Assembly (NCBI RefSeq): GCF_026625985.1
Contig: NZ_CP113116.1
Span: 4,278,001-4,342,000 of the forward strand
Source of the DNA: Mycobacterium sp. Aquia_213
GTDB taxonomy: Bacteria; Actinomycetota; Actinomycetes; Mycobacteriales; Mycobacteriaceae
Direction: 5' to 3'
Length of the DNA stretch: 64,000 nucleotides
In this document: one piece after another, positions 6,198 through 16,104 of the stretch
How the letters are laid out: each line of letters begins with the position of its first letter
How positions within the stretch are numbered: the stretch's first letter is position 1
The notes under the pieces: generated by a model
Told to the model about the DNA's origin: nothing
Seen by the model: only the letters and a program-made list of their open reading frames with translations
Database searches by the model: none
Translations under genes and position numbers: made by a program

Positions 6198-8636
6198 ATG
6201 GCTAATGAACAACTCAAGGACCAGGTCCTCCGGTGTGCTGATGACGATGACTCGCTCAGCGAGCAGGCGCGCCTCGCCTTGTTGGCGGCCTTCGAAAACC
6301 CCAATGAGCTGTCGGAGATACTCGGCGGAGAGCAGGCGGCATCGAGTATGCCGACACCCCTGTCAGCGGAGGAAAACCAGCGCCCAACCCCGGTCGGCGC
6401 GTTCCTGACATCAATTGTCGTGCGCGGGTTTCGAGGCATCGGCCCGACTACGACGGTGCCGCTGCAGCCGGGGCCAGGCCTGACAGTCATTGCCGGTCGC
6501 AATGGGTCAGGAAAATCGACTCTCGCGGAAGCGCTGGAGCTCGCATTGACTGGCGTGAACTCCCGCTGGAGGGACAAGACCGCAGTCTGGTCGCAGACCT
6601 GGCGAAACCTGCACGCCGGCGAACCCGCAGAGATCCGAATCGGCATCGCGGAAGAAGGCTCTGGCACAACGGTTATAGGCGTTGACTGGCCGAAGGGCGC
6701 CGAGGATGTTGTCACCGAGAAGAAGGCTTGGGTTCAGCGGAGCGGCCAAAAGCGCGAACCAATTGACGTTCTCGGCTGGAACCAAGCACTAGAGATGTAC
6801 CGGCCGATACTCAGCTACGACGAACTTGGCCAGATCTTGGAGGGCAGCCCAAGCAAGTTCCACGACCAGCTCTACAAGCTGCTCGGTCTTGAGCAACTCA
6901 CCGATGCGATCGGCATCCTCGACAGCGAGGTGAAGTTGCAGAAACAACCCGGCGCAGATCTCAAGATCTCGCGGGATGCACTCAAGATAACCCTCGCGGA
7001 CCACCAGGATCCGCGTGCTGCGACCGCGTTGACGCAAATCACCAAGTCGAAACCAGATCTTGATTCCGTGAGACCACTGATCACGGAGGGAGCTCGTTCA
7101 ACGCTTCCGCCCGCCTGGCAACAGGCGCAGCAGCTCTCCGCACCGTCCAGTGAAGCTGTTACTAACGCATCTACGGCCCTGCGATCGGCAGCCGCGACCG
7201 AGCAACAGCAGACCGCCCGCTCCGACGCACTTGCCACTGACCGCAGCCGACTACTGAGCGCCGCGCTTACATACCACCGCAATCATGGCGATCAACCGTG
7301 TCCGATCTGCGGTGAGGGGTCGTTGGATGCAGAGTGGGCAGCGTCGGCGCAGCGCACTGTAGAACTCGATCAAAGCGCTAACCGGGCACTGACCACTGCG
7401 CGCGCTGCAACCGAAGCGGCGCGCCGCGCTCTGATCGAAATCATCCGCGCGGTTATTAAACCCCCGGTCGCTGACGACACTATGTCCACTCTGAAGGCCG
7501 CCCATGACGCCTTCGATCGATGGTCGAATTTTCCGATCGGCGATGATGCCGCGCTCGCCGAGCACGCCGAGGCTGCCCTGCCGCAAATCGATCGTGCCTA
7601 TAACGCGCTCCGTGACGAAGCGTCCGCTTTGACCAGTGCCAGAGAGGACGCATGGGGGCCCATTGCCATCCAACTCGCGGAGTTGATCGGTCGTGCCGAA
7701 AAGGCAGCCGAGGCCGCCCCCAAACTCAAGATCGCCACTGACGCGCTGAAATGGCTGCAAGCGAACGCTAGTCAACTCCGCAACGAGCGAATCGCCCCTC
7801 TGGCCGAAAAAGCTCGAGCAATCTGGGCAGCACTCCGTCAGGAAAGTAATGTCGACCTCGGCGCCATCCGATTGGAAGGACAGAAGACTCATCGCCGAGT
7901 AGTACTCGAGGCTGCGGTCGACGGCGCCGAGACTGAGGCATTCGGCGTCATGAGCCAAGGCGAGCTGCACGCCTTGGCACTTGCCGTCTTCTTACCACGA
8001 GCTACCTTGGAGGAGAGTCCGTTTCGCTTTGTCGTCCTCGATGACCCAATTCAGGCGATGGATCCATCCAAGATCGAGGGCTTCCTCGAAGTGCTGAACG
8101 AGCTCGCCGTCGACCGGCAAGTCATCGTCCTCACGCACGACGACCGGTTACCGGCAGCGATCCGAAGGTCGAGAGCACAAGCTCGAATCCTTGAAGTGAC
8201 ACGCGGCGCCAATTCTCTGGTCGCGGTTACCGATTCGAGCCGACCAGCAACTAGGCTGCTCGATGACGCCTACGCTATCGCGGCCGACGACGCGGTTCCC
8301 GACGCCATCAAGAAGGCGGCAATTCCGGTGCTGTGCCGGGAAGCCCTGGAATCTGTCGCGTGGGACGCCTTCTGCGCCGCGGGACTTATTGGCGGTCGGT
8401 CTTCCGCCATCCTGGAGGCAGATTGGCAGGGACGAACAAACACACGCATGCGCGTTGCAAGCGCCGTGGATCCGTCGGACCCCACTGCGGTCGATAAATG
8501 GATAGGCGGCGGGAGTGCCCGCCAGGCCGCTATGGCAGTCGCCACCAAAGGAATTCACGGCGGCGTACAGGACTATAAAGTGGCCGTCCAGGTGACCAAG
8601 ACCGCAGTCAACGACCTGAGCCGCCTGGCGCGATGA
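6198..8636 (+). CDS. SMC/SbcC-like AAA ATPase with CxxC hook and helical C-terminal domain
   Basis: This 812-residue ABC-type ATPase has Walker A GRNGSGKST at residues 100-108 and an internal CPIC motif at about 368-371 within alanine-rich helices, resembling a zinc hook. The signature-like SQGELHALALAVF and Walker B FVVLDDPIQAMDP lie near residues 590-630, with a switch histidine in VIVLTHDD. After the ATPase comes a C-terminal helical domain of about 130 residues (LCREALESVAWDAF, then ATKGIHGG). It resembles the helical add-ons seen in HEPN-like proteins. The start at 6198 has GGTCGGGG and GAAAGGTGG just upstream. The gene overlaps the next one by 4 nt (ATGA), so the two are co-translated. 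Context between CBASS and an MmeI-type enzyme suggests anti-phage function (inference). LmuB of Lamassu and RloC share the SMC/hook idea, but no matching effector domain was found. Confidence 0.7.
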   Translation: MANEQLKDQVLRCADDDDSLSEQARLALLAAFENPNELSEILGGEQAASSMPTPLSAEENQRPTPVGAFLTSIVVRGFRGIGPTTTVPLQPGPGLTVIAGRNGSGKSTLAEALELALTGVNSRWRDKTAVWSQTWRNLHAGEPAEIRIGIAEEGSGTTVIGVDWPKGAEDVVTEKKAWVQRSGQKREPIDVLGWNQALEMYRPILSYDELGQILEGSPSKFHDQLYKLLGLEQLTDAIGILDSEVKLQKQPGADLKISRDALKITLADHQDPRAATALTQITKSKPDLDSVRPLITEGARSTLPPAWQQAQQLSAPSSEAVTNASTALRSAAATEQQQTARSDALATDRSRLLSAALTYHRNHGDQPCPICGEGSLDAEWAASAQRTVELDQSANRALTTARAATEAARRALIEIIRAVIKPPVADDTMSTLKAAHDAFDRWSNFPIGDDAALAEHAEAALPQIDRAYNALRDEASALTSAREDAWGPIAIQLAELIGRAEKAAEAAPKLKIATDALKWLQANASQLRNERIAPLAEKARAIWAALRQESNVDLGAIRLEGQKTHRRVVLEAAVDGAETEAFGVMSQGELHALALAVFLPRATLEESPFRFVVLDDPIQAMDPSKIEGFLEVLNELAVDRQVIVLTHDDRLPAAIRRSRAQARILEVTRGANSLVAVTDSSRPATRLLDDAYAIAADDAVPDAIKKAAIPVLCREALESVAWDAFCAAGLIGGRSSAILEADWQGRTNTRMRVASAVDPSDPTAVDKWIGGGSARQAAMAVATKGIHGGVQDYKVAVQVTKTAVNDLSRLAR

Positions 8637-8989
8637 CCGACCGCGAGGGGTTACTCGCTTACGCCGACAAACTGTTGAACGGCTCTATCGACCTGGGATC
8701 CCGCAACGCGCGAACGGCGGCACTTCTCGCGCGTTGCGCTTTCGAAGACTGGCTGAACGAGCAGTGCACTACCTGGGCTCCTCCGTCAAGCTATCCCAAA
8801 CCGACGACTGCCTCCAGGCTGATAGTCCTCGGTGCTCTGCGGGGCACCGAAACGGGAGAAGAGGCGAAGCGACTATGGGCAAGCCTCAGCCGAGCCGTGC
8901 ATCACCACGCCTACGAGCTTCAACCGTCCATGGCCGAAGTGACATTTCTGGTGCAACGGGTTCGCTCCTTGCACGGAGTGAACACATGA
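8633..8989 (+). CDS. Small helical protein coupled to the ATPase, possibly HEPN-like
   Basis: This 118-residue all-helical protein has the segments ARTAALLARCAFEDWLNEQ and LWASLSRAVHHHAYELQP. The R-x3-HHH pattern resembles the R-x(4-6)-H catalytic signature of HEPN ribonucleases, though the helix spacing cannot be confirmed by eye. It starts inside the last codons of the ATPase gene, which implies translational coupling and a physical partnership. I recall small actinobacterial proteins with a very similar HHH-YEL-P segment next to similar ATPases, so the pair is probably conserved. Function is unproven; RNase effector or regulator of the ATPase are the main options. Confidence 0.55.
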   Translation: MTDREGLLAYADKLLNGSIDLGSRNARTAALLARCAFEDWLNEQCTTWAPPSSYPKPTTASRLIVLGALRGTETGEEAKRLWASLSRAVHHHAYELQPSMAEVTFLVQRVRSLHGVNT

Positions 8990-9213
8990 ACATGCGGACA
9001 GCCCGTGAGTTTTCTTCCGCCATCCCCGCCCCGTCAGCGGTGCCACATTTCCAAGTACGTCATCGATGCCGACATCAAGGACGCATTTGGGAGGTCGTGC
9101 TGAACGAGATGAGCTGGAATGCGACCCATGTTGATGGTCGAATCCGCGGCAACTTGTCGTGAGTGTCGGCTACGTTTGGGCTCGGAACAGCGCCGGAGGG
9201 GAGCCGAGTAGGA

Positions 9214-12060
9214 ATGCCGAGCGAACTCGACAGAGGTGCAATCAGGAATAATCTTGACGGGTTCGCACACCGTTGGCGCACGAAGATTGACTCATGGTCA
9301 CCGACCGAACGTGGGCATTCTGAGTCATCGCACGCGCAGACGTTCTGGTCGGATCTATTGCGCCAGTTCGGCGTTATCCCCGAACGCTTCAGCCTGTTCG
9401 AGCACGATGCCAAACGGGCATCAACGGGCAATACAGGGTCGATCGACGTGTTCTGGTCCGGTGTATTCATCGGTGAAGCCAAGTCGATCAGCAACGACTT
9501 GCAGGCGGCCTTCGACCAGGCGCTGGATTACTTGTCGGGTGGCTCGATTGCGCAACATGAGTGGCCCAAGTTCGTGATTGTGACTGACTTTGAGCGTATC
9601 CGCGTCGACAAGCTGGGTGACGCCTCGTGGTCGTTGGTCATCCCACTCAACGAGATCGCAGATCATGTCGACCAACTCATTTTCCTGGCTGGCCTTGAAG
9701 TCATCACGAAGAAGGAGGAAGCCGACGCATCAATTCAAGCATCGAAGCTGATGGCTCAGCTCTACACCGCCATGGTTGGCGAGGACGCAGACGAGGGGGT
9801 CGGTGAGGAAGCGCCAACAACGGCCGCCGAGGAAGACGAAGCGGTGCAGTATGCGTCGATGTTTCTGACCCGCGTGCTGTTCATGCTGTACGGAGACGAC
9901 GCGGGCCTTTGGGAAGAGGACCTGTTCTACAGATTTGTCACTTACGACACTACTGCCGATAATCTCGGCGGCCAGCTATTCAGCTTATTCAAGGTGTTAA
10001 ATACTGTTGAGATAAAACGGAAAAACGTTCCCGCTTCGATGGCGGCGTTTCCATTTGTCAATGGGTCGCTCTTCAGCGACAAGATGGATCCACCCTTTTT
10101 CACCCCGCAGATGCGCGAAGCGCTCCTTGCCGCCTGCCGGTTCAGGTGGACGCAGATCAGCCCGGCATTGTTCGGTGCGATGTTTCAGCTTGTCAAGTCG
10201 AAGAAGGCACGACGACAGCAGGGCGAGCATTACACGTCAGAGGCCAACATTCTTAAGGTCATTGGTCCGCTATTCCTCGACGAGCTCAACGCGCGCGCCA
10301 ATCGGCTCATTACAAACAAATCGACGACTATCAAGGAACTTCGCGAGTTTCGCGACTCGCTTGCCCAACATATCTTTGTCGACCCCGCCTGCGGATCAGG
10401 CAACTTCCTCAACATTGCTTACGCGAGGCTGCGCGAACTCGAAACACGGGTCATCGTCGCGATCCGGGACCGCGAGGGGCAGACAGGCATGTCACTCGAT
10501 GCAACGCTCGAAACCAAGGTCACGATCGATCAGTTTCACGGCATCGAATTGAATTGGTGGCCAGCCAAAATCGCTGAAACAGCTATGTTCTTGGTCGATC
10601 ATCAAGCGAACCGACAACTCGCGTCGGCGATCGGAGCTGCACCGAACCGGTTGCCGATCACGATCACCGCCCACATCCATCATGCTGACGCGCTTGAGGT
10701 CGACTGGTCGGACTTGATTCCGGTGCCGAAGGGTAGGACATACATCTTCGGCAACCCGCCATTCATCGGCCACGAGACGCGCACGAGCGAACAAGCCGCG
10801 CAGTTGCGCAACCTTTGGAAAACCGACGAGATCGGTAGACTTGACTACGTAACGGGTTGGCACGTAAAGACATCTGCCTTCCTGACAGATAATCCAGGCG
10901 ACTGGGGCTACGTCACCACTAACTCCGTAACACAAGGTGACCAGGTTCCACGGCTATTCGGCGCGATTTTCGATGCCGGATGGAAAATCAAGTTCGCCCA
11001 CCGCACCTTCGCTTGGAACTCGTTGGCTCCCGGCGCAGCAGTGGTGCACTGCGTCATCGTGGCGTTCACCAAAGACCGTACGGCCAAGCAACGATTATTC
11101 GATTACGCCACCGTAAAATCCGACCCTATCGAAGTACGCGTTGAGCGGGGTCTTAATGCTTACTTGATTGATGGCCCAAATGTGTTGGTGACAAAGGCAA
11201 GCAAGGCGCTCTCAACCGAGATTGCAAAGGCCGCCTTTGGCAACATGCCCCGCGACGCCGGCAACCTGTTGGTCGAACCTGAAGATTACGAAGCGGTCAT
11301 TGCCGACCCGATAGCAGCCAAGTACGTTCGTCGGTTTCTCCAGGCGAACGAATTGATCTACAACGAGGACCGATGGTGTCTGTGGCTGGCTGGCAACGAC
11401 TTCGATCCCGGCGACATCGCTAAAAGCCCGGTCTTGAAGAGCCGACTTGAAGCTGTGAAGGCATTTCGATCCAAGAGCACGGCCGCGAGCACTCGCGAGA
11501 TGGCCAACACACCATACCTATTCGGACAACGCTCCCACACAAATACCCCGCAGATCGCGATTCCGCGGCACGTTGCGAATGACCGGCGGTACTTTACGGT
11601 GTTACGTGTCGGCCCCGAAGTAATCATTGGCGATGCCAACTTCGCGATGCCCGACGACACAGGATTGCAGTTCGGCCTGATTTCGTCGTCGATGTTCATC
11701 ACCTGGCAGAAGGCGGTGGGCGGTCGCATCAAGTCTGATCCCCGTTTCGCCAGCACGCTTACGTGGAACACGTTTCCGGTTCCATCGCTGAAGCCAGCTG
11801 AGCGCCAGCTCATCGCCCTCGCAGGTAAGGCCGTGGAGTCCGCTAGGGCACTCCACCCTGAGCGGTCGTTGGCCGTCGCGTATGACCCGCTCGCGATGGA
11901 CCCGAAGTTGATCAAGGCGCACGATGATCTCGACCGGGCGGTCGACAAGGTCTTCGGAGCTACAAAGCGTCTGAGCACCAATGTGCAGCGGCTCGAGCTG
12001 CTTTTCGCGAGCTACGAACGGCTCACCACGAGCCAGACGGAAGCTCACGAGGCGAAGTAG
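9214..12060 (+). CDS. MmeI-type (type IIL) restriction-modification enzyme
   Basis: About 948 residues fuse nuclease, methyltransferase and specificity functions. The N-terminal nuclease motif is GSIDVFWSGVFIGEAKS (D-x(n)-E-x-K). A helical linker with QQGEHYTSEANILKVIGPL comes next. Then methylase motif I DPACGSGNFLNIAYARL and motif IV GNPPFIGHE of an N6-adenine amino-methylase, and a C-terminal target-recognition region of about 350 residues. Size and order match MmeI-like enzymes, in which one DNA contact sets both methylation and cleavage specificity. ATG at 9214 follows GGAGGGGAG; the GTG at 9163 is in frame but lacks a ribosome site. The open frame is intact with both active sites, so the enzyme is probably functional. 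Recognition sequence unknown. Confidence 0.85.
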   Translation: MPSELDRGAIRNNLDGFAHRWRTKIDSWSPTERGHSESSHAQTFWSDLLRQFGVIPERFSLFEHDAKRASTGNTGSIDVFWSGVFIGEAKSISNDLQAAFDQALDYLSGGSIAQHEWPKFVIVTDFERIRVDKLGDASWSLVIPLNEIADHVDQLIFLAGLEVITKKEEADASIQASKLMAQLYTAMVGEDADEGVGEEAPTTAAEEDEAVQYASMFLTRVLFMLYGDDAGLWEEDLFYRFVTYDTTADNLGGQLFSLFKVLNTVEIKRKNVPASMAAFPFVNGSLFSDKMDPPFFTPQMREALLAACRFRWTQISPALFGAMFQLVKSKKARRQQGEHYTSEANILKVIGPLFLDELNARANRLITNKSTTIKELREFRDSLAQHIFVDPACGSGNFLNIAYARLRELETRVIVAIRDREGQTGMSLDATLETKVTIDQFHGIELNWWPAKIAETAMFLVDHQANRQLASAIGAAPNRLPITITAHIHHADALEVDWSDLIPVPKGRTYIFGNPPFIGHETRTSEQAAQLRNLWKTDEIGRLDYVTGWHVKTSAFLTDNPGDWGYVTTNSVTQGDQVPRLFGAIFDAGWKIKFAHRTFAWNSLAPGAAVVHCVIVAFTKDRTAKQRLFDYATVKSDPIEVRVERGLNAYLIDGPNVLVTKASKALSTEIAKAAFGNMPRDAGNLLVEPEDYEAVIADPIAAKYVRRFLQANELIYNEDRWCLWLAGNDFDPGDIAKSPVLKSRLEAVKAFRSKSTAASTREMANTPYLFGQRSHTNTPQIAIPRHVANDRRYFTVLRVGPEVIIGDANFAMPDDTGLQFGLISSSMFITWQKAVGGRIKSDPRFASTLTWNTFPVPSLKPAERQLIALAGKAVESARALHPERSLAVAYDPLAMDPKLIKAHDDLDRAVDKVFGATKRLSTNVQRLELLFASYERLTTSQTEAHEAK

Positions 12061-12164
12061 AGGGTCGAGCGGCCACGTCGGGTTTATCCAATCGTCGCCG
12101 ATTTCCATGAATCGATCGTGCGCGGCCGAACAGCATGACGCTTGCTACAGACGGCCTTCGGGAA

Positions 12165-13622
12165 TCACCAAAGGCCAGAACGAAATCCAAGCCGCTGGCG
12201 GAACTCCTGGATCTCCGTATACCCCGGCTGCTTGACCTTCGGGCGCCGGATCGGCTTTGCAAACGGGTCGCACTTGGCGGCGTAGTCCTGGCACCAGCTC
12301 ATCCACTCGGATGCGGCTGCACGATCGTCGGGGTCGGTGATCTGTTCGACCCGGGCGGCCATCTCCGCTAGGTAGCGTCGGAGCCGTCCCGCCAACTCCC
12401 AGTGGTCGAGGTCTGCCTTGAGACGTTCACCAAGAGCGTGCTGGACGTAAGCCTCATGGGCGAGTTCTTCTTCGCGGGCCTGCCGAGCCTGCCGCTCGAT
12501 CTCGGCGCGGCGTTCAGCATCCTTACCCTCGGCGTCGACGACAGCCCATCGCTCGAAAGTCATCATCACGTCCGGCAGCCGACTCTGTAACGACAGCGTC
12601 TTTGTCTCGGTCCAGGACTCCTTGGAAGAGAAACGGCTAGTGGTATCGACCGCGATCTTCAGGCGGTTCGCCGGAACGAAGTCGTACTTCGGAGGCCGGC
12701 TCCACGAATAGAGCTTTTGTCGTTCCAACTCTTCACGCGTCGGCGTGTGGTCGACCCGGTCCTGCGGTTGCCAAATATGTAGCGAGCACTCGATGTCACC
12801 CACCGTGAAAATCAAGTCGCCACTGAGCTTGGTGTTCTCGTGGCCATAACCGCGGTAATTCTGGCGCGTCACGCGCACGGCGTAGCCGCGGGCATCCGCT
12901 TCGCGGGCCAGCGCATGCAACAGCCGAAAGGCTCTCCCCCGCAACTCTTTTTCGATGGAGTCGAGTCGCTTCTCATCGCGCAACGACGCCACCGCCGGGT
13001 GCCAGCGCCCGATCCGCTCGGCTGCAACGACGTGCGACGGCGGTTCCGTCTGCCAATCCGACACCGACGAAAGCCGAAAGACGACATGGTGATACGACTT
13101 GCCGCGCGCCATGACGACTTCTTGACCGTCGGGCGCCATTCCCCGGCGGTTGATGATGCCGACCAGGCTCCGGTAACTGGTGGTGTCGTCTTTCGTGTCG
13201 CGTTCCAGCATCCCGCCCGCATCGATGATGTCCTTGATCAGCTTGCGGGTGGGAGTTAAGCCTTCGCGAGGCGTCGGCTTTTTGGTCCGGCCGGCAAGCT
13301 CGTCTGAGGTGAGGGGCGTCACGGGTCGCTTGGCAACCGCCGCCGGTCTCACGGGGGTATCCAGATCCACGAGCTGACTGCGACGCCGCTTGGCGAAATG
13401 ACCAGGCGGGTAAGTACCGTTCGCCAGGTAGTACTCACCGGCTGGCAGGACGGCGGCGCTCCAGGTACCGCCGCGCTTCGATACCATCGCCAGACGCCGC
13501 GAGGCGAGCGCGTTTGCGGTCGTCTTGAAGGTGAAGTCGGTCCACCGGCCGTCAGGGCAACCGTCACTGATCCAACGCAGGACTTCCACCTGACGCTGAT
13601 TGAGCGGAATGTCGAGTGCCAC
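12165..13622 (-). CDS. Orphan-family protein of about 485 residues; decayed paralogue at 36.6 kb
   Basis: I do not recognise a characterised family. The N-terminus (VALDIPLNQRQVEVLRWISD) begins a winged-helix-like region of about 70 residues, followed by a basic linker. The middle holds LTPTRKLIKDIIDAGGMLE, and a Glu/Arg/Ala-rich helical stretch near residues 400-440 (RRAEIERQARQAREEELAHE) is probably a coiled coil. The GTG at 13622 is preferred because the same VALD-PLN-RQ start occurs in the broken paralogue at 37242; the frame is open to 13679. Dozens of charged residues and no membrane segment suggest a cytoplasmic DNA- or protein-binding role. It lies convergent to the MmeI-type gene, about 100 nt away, so it could belong to the defence island. 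Confidence 0.7.
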   Translation of the reverse strand: MALDIPLNQRQVEVLRWISDGCPDGRWTDFTFKTTANALASRRLAMVSKRGGTWSAAVLPAGEYYLANGTYPPGHFAKRRRSQLVDLDTPVRPAAVAKRPVTPLTSDELAGRTKKPTPREGLTPTRKLIKDIIDAGGMLERDTKDDTTSYRSLVGIINRRGMAPDGQEVVMARGKSYHHVVFRLSSVSDWQTEPPSHVVAAERIGRWHPAVASLRDEKRLDSIEKELRGRAFRLLHALAREADARGYAVRVTRQNYRGYGHENTKLSGDLIFTVGDIECSLHIWQPQDRVDHTPTREELERQKLYSWSRPPKYDFVPANRLKIAVDTTSRFSSKESWTETKTLSLQSRLPDVMMTFERWAVVDAEGKDAERRAEIERQARQAREEELAHEAYVQHALGERLKADLDHWELAGRLRRYLAEMAARVEQITDPDDRAAASEWMSWCQDYAAKCDPFAKPIRRPKVKQPGYTEIQEFRQRLGFRSGLW

Positions 13623-13829
13623 GTGGGAGATTGTCAGCTCCCCCGGTCGAGGACCGCGAGCCGGGAAGGCTACGCGCACGGTTTCCTCGGGACGAACTGG
13701 TGATCAGTTGTGCCGCGGCAGGTAGAGCACATCCCTTTGAGTGCGATGACAGCATCGGAGAGCGAGAGCGGGACGGAAGCGAGGTTGCGGTGCCTGAAGA
13801 GTCGCCCGCCAGCTGACGTGTGACGACCG

Positions 13830-14804
13830 TCATCGATCGATGGACGGGTCGTCCAGGCCAAGTAGGCGCCACAGCAAGCGGTAGCCCCCGCCGAGCACGC
13901 CCAACTCTGCACATAGCTTGCGCACTCGCCGGATAGCGGCGAGATTGTCAGCTTTGGTGGTGGGGTTGTTCGTATAGGCCTGAGCAAGCACCCCTTTTGG
14001 AATGCTGTATTTCGCGACCAACTGCGGCGAAGGCCGAAGCATCATTCTGGCCATGACCGACAGGATGATCGGCGCCCCTACACCGAGCTGGAGTCGGCCA
14101 TACCACTTGAGTTTCGTTGCCCGTGTCTTGAGGTAGCTCCGCGCGAAGGAGAGATGACGGGCCTCCTCGGTGACGTGGATTCGCATCACCCGTTCGAGAA
14201 CCGGCGGCAGATCGTTATCGCAGCGCAGAACCTTGCGCTGGACGTAATCGATTGGCTCTTCACCGCCGAGGACGAATACGAAGAACAGCGGCGGGAACCG
14301 CTTACCGAGCGCGATGACAAGGCGCGCACCCAGACGGGCATAAAGCGGCAGCCGGGCGGCATCAAAACCGCTGCGGTTGACGAATTCCTGGAACATCAAA
14401 GAGTGCTGACACTCTTCGATGACCTCGTGGTAGGCATACCTGAATTCGGGGGCACCATTGGGAAGCGTTCCGGCGAACTCGAGCAGTCCCTGCTTGAGGA
14501 TCCGCTCGAACTCGATCCCGGTCTTCATCATCGCCACGGCGCCATCGAGGCCAAGGCCCAGTCGTTGCTCCGTCGGCAGAGATTGGTACCACTCCGTGCA
14601 CGCAAGCGGATCATCTGACGGCAACTCCCAGCGGGGGTCCGTGCGATCGATCTTGAACTCGGCGGAATCCCAGTCGATGTCGCCATATGCGTCGAAATGG
14701 TGGGTGACCGAAAGGGCGGACAGCCGCGCAAGCAGTGCCCTGTACCGGCCGGCGTTGCTATCACGAACGTCACTGTGTTCGGGCAGTGTTGCTGAAATGG
14801 TCAT
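13830..14804 (-). CDS. AurF-like diiron oxygenase (p-aminobenzoate N-oxygenase family)
   Basis: The protein is 324 residues, close to the family's usual 300-340. It shows the carboxylate/histidine ligand set of a ferritin-like diiron site: GIEFERILKQ and YHEVIEECQHSLMF in the first half, EEPIDYVQ and HVTEEARHLSFARSYL in the second. AurF-type enzymes oxidise amines to nitro compounds, and mycobacterial members are mostly uncharacterised. It is divergent from the kinase gene at 14944, and their 139-bp shared region contains a palindrome-like site at 14863-14875. It could act on an amine from the polyketide locus (10 kb away), but nothing in the sequence proves that link. Confidence 0.8.
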   Translation of the reverse strand: MTISATLPEHSDVRDSNAGRYRALLARLSALSVTHHFDAYGDIDWDSAEFKIDRTDPRWELPSDDPLACTEWYQSLPTEQRLGLGLDGAVAMMKTGIEFERILKQGLLEFAGTLPNGAPEFRYAYHEVIEECQHSLMFQEFVNRSGFDAARLPLYARLGARLVIALGKRFPPLFFVFVLGGEEPIDYVQRKVLRCDNDLPPVLERVMRIHVTEEARHLSFARSYLKTRATKLKWYGRLQLGVGAPIILSVMARMMLRPSPQLVAKYSIPKGVLAQAYTNNPTTKADNLAAIRRVRKLCAELGVLGGGYRLLWRLLGLDDPSIDR

Positions 14805-14862
14805 GAAGGTAACGCTAGGGCGCCGAACCTGGTGTTTCGTCCGACTGCGGTCGTGAAAATCC

Positions 14863-14875
14863 CTCCTACCGTGGG
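14863..14875. promoter_or_regulatory. Candidate response-regulator box upstream of the first kinase gene
   Basis: CTCCTACCGTGGG matches 10 of 13 positions of CCCCTACCAGGGG, the reverse complement of the two perfect palindromes in the promoter of the paralogous kinase at 35 kb. It lies about 70-80 nt before the GTG start. Confidence 0.35.
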
Positions 14876-14943
14876 TGGAGAACCCCTCGTCTTGAAGGAC
14901 GATGCGAATGTCGCTTGCTACGTCTTAGGCTAAGGAGGTGAGC

Positions 14944-16104
14944 GTGATCGAGAGGGTGGCGGACTATGTGCGTCGCCGCTCGCGTGAGATGGGTATCGAT
15001 TATCCGGTCGTGTATTTCGTCATCTCTTGGGTCGCCCAACTGGCTTCGTTTGGTCTCGCCGCCAGCCAGCGAGTAGTTGCCGGAGCACCGTGGATTGCCG
15101 TCTTGGCCGCCGCGATCTGGCTGACCCAGCTGATCGTCTTCTGGCCGAAGAGCTCCGCCGAAAACCTGTGGTGCGCGACCGCGCAGATTGGCGCAACGGT
15201 GGTCCTGTTGGTGCATCCGATCGAAAAGGACTTGGCACCTGTCATTCTCATTGTAACCGTCGTGACGATTTCGGCCATTGCGTCGTTTGCAGTGAGCGTA
15301 GTAGTCACCATCGCCGCGCTGATAACGCTGGCCGTCCCGACAGTCGCGGGCACGCTCGATTGGGGAATTCCCTATATGGCCGGTGTTGCGTGGGGCGCAT
15401 TGGCAGGGCGCATGATGCTGATGCAACTGCGGCTTCTGTGGCGTGAACGCGACGCGCGGGAGGCCGACGCGGAACAGGCGGCAGGTGAAGAGCGCCGCAG
15501 GATCGCACGCGAGATCCACGATGTCATCGCGCACTCCCTGAGCATCACGCTGCTAAACCTCACGGTTGCCCGCCACGCCCTCCAGCAAGACCGCGACATC
15601 GCCGACGCGATCGAGGCGCTCGAAGACGCTGAACGTGTTGGGCGCCAAGCGATGTCCGATATCCGTCTTACAGTTGGGCTGTTAGGCACCCGACCGTCAG
15701 GTCCGACACCCGAACCCGGCATCGACGACATCGCCGAGCTCGTCGAGGACTTCCGGCGCGCAGGGATGATGGTCCATTACGACGTCGATGGCGCTCCCCA
15801 ATGGGCCTCGGCAGCAACTGGACTCAGTCTCTACCGCATCACACAGGAGTCGCTGGCGAATGTCGCCAAACATGCTCCCGGTGCCGAAACTAGCGTCCAC
15901 GTCGCTATCACGAACGAGTCGGCGACTGTTCGCGTCGCCAACACTGCTTCCCATCCGTTGGCCGTGTCCGATGCCGGATCCGGCATCCGCGGTATGCGGC
16001 AGCGTACCGAGATGCTTGGCGGCTCGTTTCGCGCCGGACCGGTGCCACCGGGATGGTTGGTTCACGCCGAGGTACCCACAGACGGCACCGGAGTGCGGTC
16101 ATGA
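14944..16104 (+). CDS. Sensor histidine kinase, HisKA_3/NarL-partner type (TCS1)
   Basis: About 386 residues. Four to six hydrophobic segments fill residues 20-165, for instance YFVISWVAQLASFGLA and LAPVILIVTVVTISAIAS. The phospho-acceptor helix is EERRRIAREIHDVIAHSLSI, with the histidine in EIHD. A short HATPase_c domain follows (TQESLANVAKHA as N-box, GSGIRGMRQRTEMLGG as G-box). No separate sensor domain is visible, so the membrane part is likely the sensor. Start GTG 14944 follows AAGGAGG with 5-nt spacing, better than GTG 14938. It overlaps the response regulator gene by 4 nt. It is paralogous to the kinase at 33855-35069. Confidence 0.85.
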   Translation: MIERVADYVRRRSREMGIDYPVVYFVISWVAQLASFGLAASQRVVAGAPWIAVLAAAIWLTQLIVFWPKSSAENLWCATAQIGATVVLLVHPIEKDLAPVILIVTVVTISAIASFAVSVVVTIAALITLAVPTVAGTLDWGIPYMAGVAWGALAGRMMLMQLRLLWRERDAREADAEQAAGEERRRIAREIHDVIAHSLSITLLNLTVARHALQQDRDIADAIEALEDAERVGRQAMSDIRLTVGLLGTRPSGPTPEPGIDDIAELVEDFRRAGMMVHYDVDGAPQWASAATGLSLYRITQESLANVAKHAPGAETSVHVAITNESATVRVANTASHPLAVSDAGSGIRGMRQRTEMLGGSFRAGPVPPGWLVHAEVPTDGTGVRS

